Made by a program: the position numbers and the translations under genes
Origin: Atriophallophorus winterbourni
Taxonomy: Eukaryota; Platyhelminthes; Trematoda; Plagiorchiida; Microphallidae
Length of the DNA: 64,000 nucleotides
Reading direction: 5' to 3'
Assembly: GCA_013407085.1 (NCBI GenBank)
Contig: JACCGJ010003306.1
Coordinates: 1 to 64,000 of the forward strand
Notes under the pieces: model-generated
Told to the model about the DNA's origin: nothing
The model's database searches: none
The model's input: only the letters and a program-made list of their open reading frames with translations
In this document: piece after piece, positions 45,755 to 57,700 of the stretch
Layout: each line of letters starts with the position of its first letter
Position numbering within the stretch: position 1 is the stretch's first letter

Positions 45755-48700
45755 GTAAGTGTTCTATTGTTTCAAATTATGTTTGCACTGCCACGTGTAG
45801 TGTTAAATAATATGTTAGTTTAGATTTTCAGTCGACGATAAAAATGTGAAAAATATGATTGTTGAAAATGATTTACCCTAATTCTAAATTTTTAATGTTG
45901 ATTTCAGTCTGCCCCTGAAGGAATAAATTCTACTACGGGTGAAGATTTACCTACACATTTTTCAGAAAGAGAACATTCGGGCTCGATTGCATTAACTGCA
46001 ACTCACAGGTTGTGTAGTGGACAAGCTTGTACCTCTAGCAATGGTGGAATGTATGTTGAACAAGGAAGACACAGTTCACATCGATTGAACCTAATGAACG
46101 ATTTGGCGTTGCCCCCCAAGAAACTGACCAGTGATGATATACCTGTACTGTAAGTAGAGTGCCGCTCACCTGTGAAAATTTCATGAATGAGATTTTAATT
46201 TCAATACTTTCATGTTCACTAAAAAAGAATAATGTTTCATCATATGCAGAGTTAATTTAATTAGTTAAACGCCTACTTAATTTGGCTAATACTCACTCAC
46301 ATATCGTTACATTTCATTTGTAAATTAATTAAACAATAATAAATAATAATAATAAATTTTTTCAGTGATTCCTTTCCTGGATATTATGGTTTCGATCTTT
46401 ACCGACCCCTATGTGGTGATGCATACGAAGCAAATGAGACAAAACCCAGTACAGCATTTTTTGTAAGTTTTCTCGTCGCGTTTATAAATTACGCAAAAAT
46501 ATTTTATAATTTGAGTTTACCGGTCTCCAACCCTTAGGCGCATGCAAATTACACTATATCACCATTGATAAGACGATCGTGTGCTAATAAAAAAGGGCGA
46601 AATTTAATTTCTTTAACTTATTGTCACACGTAACTGCAACAAATGTTGATTAAATACATTTAGGTATTTTTACAGCGATTTTGTTACTGGATTATTTTAC
46701 CGCATAAATTAGAATTATATGTGCTACGGATTTCAATATATGATTATAAAACCATTTGACAAACACGAATAATGCATGTATTGAGTTATACGAAATTCCA
46801 GCCTATACGAATAATTTAATCATATAAATTGATGTGTTGCTCACATCCTCCGAAATTACACTCCACTACCGGTTTCTGGCTGTTTGCCGTCATCAGGTGG
46901 AGACAGTAAGATTTATCATATAAAATTCTTTAAAAATTGATCAGTAAATATGATGTACGTGTAAAGATTTTATGAAATAGCTATGGATTTGTCTTATAGC
47001 GACATCGCAATACATATCTTATTTCGATGAGTGTATGAATAATCAGCCAGCACAACTTTGTATATCATGTTGCTTAATTGCTTATTCGAAGATTTTCCGA
47101 GTTGCGAAGCAAAATATCCTAAGTACAAAAATGTGCTCAACATATAAATGTACCTAAGGTAAAATAGTTGTTTACGTAGAAGCCCAGACATAATTGTAAA
47201 AACAATTTTGTTGATATCAGTTAGCAAAAAATAAAATGTGTACAAATCTTAATACAATCACAACCGATTCAAAGACCGAAAATGACCAGCGCAATGAACT
47301 GCTACTATGAAATTCAGACGTTTTGTTTATGGTGCTAATCGCGATTATTTCCGATTAGCGAAGATTCAAGAATTTATGGTATAAAAAGCTCGTAGCTGTA
47401 CAATACCACAGGATATTCGTATAAGGATAATAAATATATATACAAAAGAAATTGACACACCTGGACGATCGACAGTTTTGTAGTTAGAAAAACAAGCTCT
47501 CTGGCAGCCAAATTTGCTGCTCGGACATGCCTTGATGCTCTGACGAAATTTACCCATGAATCTGAAAAAGTTATTGAGGATTTCAGCATTAATATACTGC
47601 TTGTGTAAATGGTATTTTCAGTGATGTTTTACAAATAGCGGTGTCAGATCGGTAAAACAATGAAACATTTGCGACCGTTGTGTTCAACTACAAACATAAT
47701 ACTGCTTTTTTGTTCTGCACAATTTTTGCATGCTTTCTATAAAATGATTTTACTACCAAGACAATCCACATCATTAACCACGACGAACGAGTGAATATAT
47801 TGACCGGTAATTCTAAATGTATTTTGTGAGAATAAATTTAATATATATATATATATAGTGCTATACTTCTAATATGTTAGTTGTTGAACTTTAGTATTTC
47901 AAGGATGAAAGTGGTTGGACGAATCTATATTCGAAGAAGACACCTACTTGGTGGACTTTATCATATTGGTGTCAGAGACAGCCCCCGGAGGGTTCATTCA
48001 TCAGGCTCACACCAGTATACGGCACGTCTGATAAACAACAGGAGGTGATACAACGGTCAGTCCTTACTTTTTGCATTTTTGCATGTTATAATACTTTGCT
48101 AAATGATACGCAGTGCTCCGTTTGACGCAAGAACTTTTATTTTTGGGTTGTGATTCTACCTAAAATACGTGATCCGAATAGAAAAGTAAAAATTACTACA
48201 TGATTAAAAGGTGTTTCGAAAATAGATTGTTTTAGAAGTGGTACTGTTGATGTTTTTCAATAATTTACTGCGTCTGAAACCATTGACCGATAAAAGGTTT
48301 AGACGAATGATTTTATTGAGCGGAATATGGAACTAGTTATGAGCTTAACGCAAATTTGAGAGTAGATTGGTATGTACGCGATTCTCCTTTTGATATTAAT
48401 TTCATGTTCCTTGTGTCAGAAAACTTCGTCGTCAAAATAATAAGATTGCATAACAATGTCTTTCCATCATGACTTTGCGATCGGTGGTGAATATATTCCA
48501 ATCAAGTTCTGTCACATTTCGAGACTGTTTAGATTAGACTCATTAGAAATCAAAAATCACTCAAGTCACAGTTTGTACATATTCAATTTTCATGAATTTA
48601 TGGTGATAGAAAGCATTCAAATTCTCATTTAAATTCTCTCAAAGGTCATTAAATATTAGTTCTTAAACAACGATAATAAGTTAAATTCGGAACGTTAATA

Positions 48701-51700
48701 TAGTTAAATACTCACCATGAGCTAGTTTCATTGCATAAGTATCGACGACAATCCACTGGGGAATGGAAAGTTTGAAATTTATATGATTATCTATGTGCGT
48801 GTCACAAAGAACGATATTTGAATAAATGTTTTATTTTTTTGGCGTATGCAATATTTTGAAATATTTTGTATCACAGCAAACCGAATACTTCTACAAAGCA
48901 TCGTGGGTATGCTTGACTCTTGCATCAGTTCCTCGTTGGTCAGTTTTTGAAAGCATCGCACAATAGTATATTCTATCAAGCAGTATAATATCCCATTTAG
49001 CCACTGTGTACAGGCTTATGAAGTGTATTCCACGGTTTTGAGTAGTCATGGTCCAGCCAAACGGCGCGAAAGTCCGTTGAATCTAACACAGAAGCACGGG
49101 AGCAAGCTTGCTAACTGTAGACAAGCAACCATATATACAAATTAGAAGCAACTTTTCCGCTTTGACACGCTTATCATTGCCAGCCCCAGTGATATATGTA
49201 TTGAAAAGTGATGTGTATTGCACCACCTTGAACTTTTTAAATGTAATGGTAGCATCCTTTTCGCTGAGAGCTCGCGAAGTGCGACAAATCGGTCTGTAGA
49301 AGCATACTCTCCGTAGTGGATACTTTTCGCTGCAAAATTTTAATTGAGTTGCTATTTCCTGTAAACCTTGAAATGAAACGATTGAAAATACAAAACTTTG
49401 TGGATCACAACTAGTGGTGACTTTTGAATGTACACCGTTTTTTCTCACATTCAAATTACGCGCACAGAGTCAAAAGGAACAAATCGAGCTAGCAGGTGTG
49501 AATACCAGCCGCTTTGTCAACTTCTTGGGTTCAGCCACCTAGCACCCTTAGTAAACGTTTCGAGCATGAGTATGCTTACGGATACTGGAGAAATTTTAGG
49601 TATTATTCTACACAAACAATGTAAAACATTTGTTAAATCGATCACAATATCACTCAGATGTTGCGTCACTGCAGATATAGCCAATACTTCTGTCGATGTG
49701 ATTGATTTCGGACTTAAGACTATTGAATAAATGGGACAGAGGAAATCAGCAGTTCCCCTACCCAGACAATTTTTGATCAAAAGAATGTACACGGAACACT
49801 CTTTGTTTTTAACGCTCGATTGAGCATTTGTGTTAAGAAATGTTTTATAAAATAGGAAAAGGTCTCTTCCGATTGGTCGACAAAGTTAAGAAAATTCAGT
49901 TGAGATATCCTTTTTGTACAGTTTTTTCTGATGCGGAGAAATAGTCTTGTTGAGCCATTCTTGAGTCATTCTTGCGCCACGGAGACCATGGCCGCACAAC
50001 GAATTTCATGACTGGTCTCAGATATGCATTCATAATACGTGGGAGTATCTTAGACGAATATTTTTCAATTACCCGAATTATTAAACTGCGGACACGTGAT
50101 GCTTGCGTAAATGCAGTTTCTTTAAGTGAGATTTTTAAGCTATGGCAGATCCAGACACTCAAATCTTTTTCTTCAGTGCGCCTTTCAGTGACGTGTAAAC
50201 CCATCTTATATGTGAAATCTACTTGCTTCTTACATACAGGAGCCAGCATTTGTGGAAGCTTAAAGTCAGTTTTTCTTCATCGACCTGTTTGTTAGGTTTA
50301 TTCGATCAGCTAGGTTGTTACTTAACCAATTTAACAACTTTGCGATTATACCAAGCCTTTCCAGCTTCTGCAGTAGTAAGCTGTGGTTAAAACGAACCAT
50401 TGCTTTGGAGATATGGGTGCTTTGGCTGCCTGCATGAATTACGTGTTCTTTATCTAGCGCTCACATCCAATCATTCAGTAAAATTTTGTCGAAATCCGTG
50501 CTGTTTTCTAGAAAGAAACTGATTATTTTCATAATGTATCGTTAGATCGTCAAGATTGATGAGCCCAAGTTGTTTAGAAATCGCAGGCAACAGAGTAACT
50601 GACAGTCAATTAGAAACGTCAGGGCGACTTCCTCCTTCATGAATAGGTGTAGTTGTTCCGCGTGTTCAAACTTCAGGAAAAAAGCCATTTACCAGTGTTT
50701 AATTAAACATATATGCGAGTGTTTTCTTATCGCAAGTGTGCACTTGCTTTAATTTTTTGTCGGCACCTGGATTCATGTAGTCTTTAGAATAATGCATAAA
50801 GAACGCTTTCCGACCTGATATTTATTTAAACCAGGGCAACGGTGTTTGAAATTGACTAATTTCTTCTCTGACTAAAGTTAGATGAATAAAAGTGGCTAAT
50901 GGTTCGGCTGTCCAGTTGGTCCAGCGGACGTGTTCACAGCCGCAACTCCCGCTTTCAGCGTAGCTTGTTCGTTAACCATACAGTAGAGGATTTTATGGTT
51001 GAACACTGTCATGTATTATATTCGTTCTTAGTACCGCTTGGATGACAAATTTTTTTACGCTATTGCACTGTAAGCCGAATGCTTCCTAGCTGTCTGATTA
51101 TGGGTTTTGTTGATGTCGCCCCCAAGCAACAGTTTTTACATTTAACCACTTACGATATCGGCATCTTATTTCAGTTTGAGGTTATTCTTGAGTTCTAGCG
51201 GACAAATGTGCAGCTCAGGTCGATTGTATACTTGAGATGAGTTATTAACCATAACCAGATTTAATGCTCATTGCTGGTTTCCGGTTCACAGTTAATCGCG
51301 TTTTGAAGAGAATCACTCAAATCCCTAATGTCTAAATATCTAACTGTTTTACTTCCAGCACTTGTTTTTATAACTTGAAACATATAGTCAAATGGATGAC
51401 GATGTGCTTACTTAGTCCCAGGTGACTTTAGCATGCAACGTTGTAAATGTCGTGTTTACAATTGAAGGTACAATGTTTTCGCGTAATCGTTTATAAAATA
51501 AAAAATATTTATAATGAAGAATATTGTACAACAGCTCAGGGATTGCGCTTTCAAGGAATATTTCTAAATGAATCCTAATTCTCTGCAGATTCTGTAAATT
51601 GAAATGATTCATAATTGAAAGTTTGATACGCGAAATAGCAAATCGTTCGATATAATTTTGGAGCACTAACCGATTTACGAGAAGTTTAAATATGTATTTT

Positions 51701-54700
51701 GTTGTTTGTCGAAATGCAGCCGCTGAAATCACTAGTGCAATAATTTTCGTGGGCATGCAAGGACTTTTGGCTGAAAATTAGCATGAGCGAAACTAAAGTC
51801 CCTGGTCAAGGGAATGTATCCCCTCCCATTATCACTGTTGAAAACAGTCAGCTTGAACAAGTACATTTTGGTTCAATTAATTCGGATAATATCTCGTTAG
51901 ACACCGAGGTTGATAAGCAAATCGGCAGAGGAGCTGTCAACTCGTGCCCCCACATATCATTTGTGCATCGAGCATGAGCATATAAATGGCTGAATTTGAT
52001 AACTATATCCTGACCAAATCCAACATCGCACCTCAAAACATAATCTGACTTTTCATATTGACAAAATATCTGTATTGCTTTTATGCAGTCCCTATATTTT
52101 CAATCTGTGCTTACTGTAAAGTATTGGCTTTTTAGTCCATTAAAATTTCGAATTACATTGAATTCATGAATGATACGAGCGTAAGACGAATGTCTTGCGT
52201 TTATGTTGCATCATTCGCATTTTGAACATATCTTGGATAGACAGAGTGAAAAAATTTAAAAAAAATATACGGAAGCTCTATATATGGATCCTTGTGTTTG
52301 GAAAGAACTTACACTTCACCACGCACATTGAAGGCACTTTGTAAACCGTTATCTGCTGGCTGGGAAATAGTAGATACTGCTTTCAGCTACTGAACGTAGA
52401 CAACGCCAACATTGAGCAAATGACGCTGATCAGCTTAGTAATGGCTACGTCTGACAGCGCTGCGGAAGAAATTTTCCTCCCACATCGGACTGTATAATCA
52501 TTTAAAACGCTGTAGAGCTTGCTTCAAGTGCTTGTGATGTATCCGTGGTTGATATTAGCCAAGGGAGGTCAACACTAATCACATGCGGTAATAAAATTAT
52601 GCTTCCAAGACGTACGCAAATGTAAATCAACACTCGTTTTCCACAAAGGTGTGTTTAATAACATAATATGCATTGTTGAATTTGCTATCGAGCGATAGAA
52701 ATCTTCATTTTGTTATCATGGCACCTGGCATGAATCAGATCAATTTCTCGTTGCCGGTTCAGCTTGTCAGTTTAGAATGTATCTTGAGACGAAACTTAGT
52801 GTTGTCTACAATGATAAGCACCGGAGACTTCACACTAGTAGGCAAGTCGTTTGTAGATATTAGAAACAAGTGTGTAGCAAGGACCAATTCTTACCGGACA
52901 CTGCAGACCACTTGAATGGATTTCGATTGCTGAGTTTTGTCTCGTACGTGAAACACACTGTAAACTAACCCCATAATTGATGGACGTAGCTTACCGTCTG
53001 CTCCGGAGACAAAGAGTTAGGACAAGAGGAGTTCGCAATTGGCACGACCAAATGCTTCTACCATGTGGCCATCATTCTGTAGCTTGGATTAACCTTCTTC
53101 AGATAAAATCAATTTTGTGAGACAATATCTTTTTTTCTGAACGCATATTGAGCTGTGGGTATTATGTTATTGCTTTCAAAGTGGTTCCAAAAATCATTGA
53201 TTATGATGAGCGCCATTAATGCAGAAAAAAGAGCTGCAGAAGAAAATATTCTGGATTTGTTACTTCCGTTCCGTGGAAGATTGCACTAACTAATGAAGTT
53301 TTACATATATTCGAACGAAACTCTGTTCGAGCATTAACTTGAATTGGCAGACATTGAAATTGCTTTTTCGGAGTACTTCTTATACAAAACATGGTGTCCA
53401 ACAACGTTTACGAAATCTTTAGATGAAATTGCTATTCCTATTTAGTTTTCCGGTATTCTGATTTAGTACTTTGGTGATTGTTGACGTAATGTTGCCATAA
53501 ATTATACACAACCACAGTTTATTTTACCTTTAATGTTTTGACAACCGACCTGGTTTGAAATATAGTGTTCGCATCGAATATTTTGGAGGAAGTAGGAATA
53601 AAATCTGGATCAAGGAATGTATCTAAACTAATTACAGCTTTAATGTAAGGTTTAATGTACGCATGGTTAAGTCACGAAATTTGATCTGACGTCAGCGGTT
53701 ACTTACAAACAATTTATTGGACAGACACGAGTCGTTAAAGACTTTATGATGAGCATGCGTTGCTCATTAGATGCTTACGAGTTATTACATTTTGTGAAAT
53801 CTCTTAATACAATTAATTTGAATGTATAGCATGCATAACCATTGTCAACACGTTTTCTTAAAGAATGTTTATTACGTAGAGCTAAATCACACAAACCTAT
53901 TTATTATATAGGAACTATTTACACACACCACATCAAGCGCACACCAATTATCAAAATACTCGAACTGTTCGTTACCCAAGCATATCAGTTTATCAACGTT
54001 ATACTTGAAAGCACTGTTATATAGGGTTTATAGAACGAACCACTATGTTCAAATAGAGAATCACAGATTGATTCACAGTTAAGCGGTCAATTCGATTAAA
54101 AGGACAAATATAAAGTGGTGGTCTTTCCCCCCGCACGCGCACTCCACAACCGATTTCTGTGTTTGCCTTCACCAAGTGGAAAAATAAACATTAGGTTCAG
54201 TGAGCCATGAAATTGTAGAAAATAGTTAAGCAACGTTGTATTTGAAAGCAACTGCTAAGCAGGGTTCGTACAACGAATCACAATGTTCAAATACAGAATC
54301 ATAGTGATTACATTTGAAGTGATCAATACGATTAAAATGAACATTGTATTGTGGTACTCACCTATCCCGCAGTTACACCTTAATCAGGTGGAGGCAGTAT
54401 TGGAATAGTTGCAAAATTCTGAATTACAAGCGATCTCGCGTGTGAGTAAAATTTGATTGAAAATTGAAAATTGACATGTAGTTTGCAAATAGCAAGTGTA
54501 AAACACTTACTAATGGCAGAAGATGGTGACAATTAAATCTCACAGTTTGCGATAATTATATCAAGCTTTACGAGGTCTTTGTTCATTAGGGTAAATTTAA
54601 CTTTTTCATCGGTTATTTTGGGCAATGAAATGCACTGCTTCTCAACTAGGAAATCGTAGCTATCTAGGTTAGCTTTTGTCTTTAAAATAAAGTTCAAATT

Positions 54701-57700
54701 TACAACATACGATTGCATGCTACACTTTACCATGGTTAAAAATACTGGTCGATCCAAGAGACAATTTCTGCCATGTTTATGTTTTAAAGCTCGTTGTAGA
54801 TAAACGATTGAGAAAATTCAGTGGCATTGATTTATATATGACGATATAGATGTCTTCTGCTGATGTGATATATTGTATTCTTAATCCAAGAAACGATCAT
54901 ATCACAGACAAAAATTGTAGAGGTAATACAAAGTTGATTTTGATTTTGCGGATTTCTGATTTGAATTAAAAATATTATCTTAAATTGATTTAGATCATTA
55001 TCTAGGTCAATATATTTTTGATTAAAACAGTTAAATTGTTATTATCTCTACTTAATATCTGAAATGTCAACCAGTACCAGTATTTGATTAATCTTATTTA
55101 CCATTCACTATAAAAGCGAAATCTTAATATGAATACTGAGCCCACGTGATACATCGAGAGAATTGTGCATGCACGTACACGTGTGAGTTTCAGCTTGTCA
55201 ATTTTCTGACGAGAATTTTGGCTGCGCTATCATAACAGCATTTATGTGAGTGGTTAAAGTGAGACAACTGTAGTTTTTGTACTAGGGTAGGACTAGTAAA
55301 CATACATGTAAATTTAGTCAGTGAGTACACGATGAGAAAGCAAACGTCGCACCGCACTTTCAGTCGATTGACTGTGGATGCGCCTGGATCGTCTGCTTCG
55401 TGTGCATCGTCGTATATGATATCAATCTAGGCGTTCATTTCAGAAAACATGGTGATAAATAAAGTAATGTGTTGCTAAAATTCCCCGCACTTAAATATAG
55501 ATAAATAATTATCGTAAATACCATATAGAATACCTGAGGACATATTTTAATGGCTAATTATCAGTTATACACATACTGTACACCATCGAAATCTTGCAAA
55601 AGCACAATGCAGCTTGGAGAGAAATTCAGAAGTAAGCGTATAATCGAATGACCAAAATTATTTTGTTACTTCTGTTCAAACGAGAGTTCACTCTAGTGTG
55701 CTCCGTGAGTTCGTGTTATTAGAGCAGGTGTCTTCCGGTTAACGCATTGCTATAAATTGCGTTGCATTTCCACGTAAAGGGATGAACTAGTTAATTGTTA
55801 AATTAATTTCTGGGAGAAATACTTGCAAAAATCATATATCCAATATCGAATATCCTTCGTGAATATATTTACACCTATTGTTTCAAACTTGAATTTACAA
55901 TCACATTTCAAACACGAGGTTGTCTTTCACTGTGTATTTTATCTAAATCTAGGTTGTTTGACTGTAAGCGAGTCACGGTTTCATACAAGTCCATCAGTTA
56001 TTGCTAATTTTTTCGACACATTTATTTGTTTCTAATAAATGAAAATTAAAAGAGATGATTATAATTGTAAGAAAAATCCTCATTTGCCTGCATTTCCACC
56101 ACACAACCCACAGTCATGTCTATTGCTGTTGCACCCCTTAGGTAGCAACAGTAAGATCAGGATCCACATAACTTCAAACAGTGTAGTAATGGTAGACTTG
56201 ATTTAGGTTTGTATTTTACTGTTGGATAAGGTTGGTATTACCAGCCTGTTCACTCACATATTCACACGTGTGGATGGTTTAAACCCTTGCTTGAAACAAG
56301 TATTCCCTTTTGCAGACGATAACCTCACACATCCTACAACTGTTTTCGTGCCATTTGCACTCATCCAGGATGGACATACGATCAGGCTCTGCATGTATAC
56401 AGTTTCTAACTGATGAGTGCAAGCAGCATGAAACTGGTCGTGGGCTGTTTTTGATGGAACAGTATGCATGATCTGAGCCTATGGGATTAAACCCATGCAC
56501 TTGTGTGTGGGAACATGTCCAATTAGTCTCCACATTTCCGTCTCTCATTATTCATAACATTGGAATCTTTGTCCAGCGGGTTCCATTTGTTCTTATTCTG
56601 CATTTTCAACCAATGGCGATCATGTTGTTCCATTCGGGGTTAGTTTTCCGAGTTGGTAATAAAACGAAAAATTAAATGTTCTTAAGTTGGTGTATTATAT
56701 TCCTATCGTATGCCCTTCTTAAGATTTGTTCGACCTAACTATTTAGCAATACAGAAGATATAGTAAATGAAAGAAGAAAGAAATGAAGAAAGGATGGAGG
56801 ATAGAAAATAAGATTTTTGTAATTGCAAATTTTGAATTACATAGAAACGGTTTCCCGGCAAAATGTTTGCCAATGATTATGACATTAAATTTGTCGGCGT
56901 GAACAGCTATTGGTTCAAGGTGTCCTTTCCAATTTGGAATGTTCTCAAATTAACTGAGATGCAACACAGTATTACGATGTGCTATAGATCGAGAAGATAG
57001 TATAATCTTTCCATAGATAATGTATCAATTGTTATAAATCAATCTTGCTTCTTATTGTTTGGATATCAGTATTACTTTATGGAATTTAATAAATAATGTG
57101 CTAAGTTGAGGTAGCTAGTTTACAAGTAAAACTAATTTGAATACAAATAACTCTTCTGGTGTTTTCAATAAACGACCTTTTGACACAGAATTCAGAATTT
57201 CTAGCATAGATTTTTCCAGACATTCACGAATGTAATTAATTTGTCACAGTCGACGAAGTAATAATTATTTACAATTTCAATTCAATTAAATCGTGTTCCT
57301 CCTTTATGCAGGTGCTTTGAAGACTTTATGTCAATGCCCACCAACTCGATGGCTCGATATAGTATCGTCGTTGTGGGAAACTCGTCTGCTGAATATTTTT
57401 TTGATCCGGTTACAGAAAGGTTATGCGTCACCATTCCTTATGAAAAGCCGAAAGGTATGCAAGATCAGCAGCACTCATAATATTCAATTTTGTGATGTTA
57501 TGTGTTCAGTTTACGAATCTATCGAATCACTTTCAATCACATCCTTCTTAGGAATACGTCAGGCCAATGCACCTAAAGTCAGCTTGAAGCAGATTTCAGC
57601 TAATTCACCGGAATATATATGAAGAAGTCCTGTTCACCATCAGCCTTGACACAGGCGATAGTTGATCTCTTATTTAAGGATTAAAACTTAATATACACGC

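Larger units (their letters stand above)
46463..47894 (+). other. p53-family gene, intron 3 (1.43 kb)
   Basis: Contains a family-2 hammerhead-like motif on the minus strand (46861-46902) and a LINE 3' scrap (47361-47600, minus). A short (AT)n run lies at 47841-47857. Confidence 0.8.
48056..57311 (+). other. p53-family gene, intron 4 (9.26 kb), repeat-filled
   Basis: Includes CR1 (49.86-50.74 kb, minus), RTE plus nested CR1 (51.75-52.59 kb) and a tandem hammerhead-type repeat (54.0-54.4 kb). A minus ORF of 123 residues (49454-49083) has no known domain. 48056-49082, 50741-51744, 52591-53999 and 54411-57311 hold nothing I recognise. Confidence 0.7.

Noticed and set aside
49083..49454. 123-residue minus-strand ORF as a gene
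   Set aside because: No recognisable domain, lies in a p53-family intron, and an ORF overlaps it on the other strand.
56405..56450. CTGATGAGTGC...GCATGAAAC, which looks like a hammerhead core
   Set aside because: Stem II could form, but stem III would be two pairs and the arms of stem I do not pair. The homologous repeat at 29.8 kb lacks the core.
57293..57622. 109-residue plus ORF at p53 exon 5
   Set aside because: It is a different frame. The frame that fits the splice phases is the short one used for exon 5.
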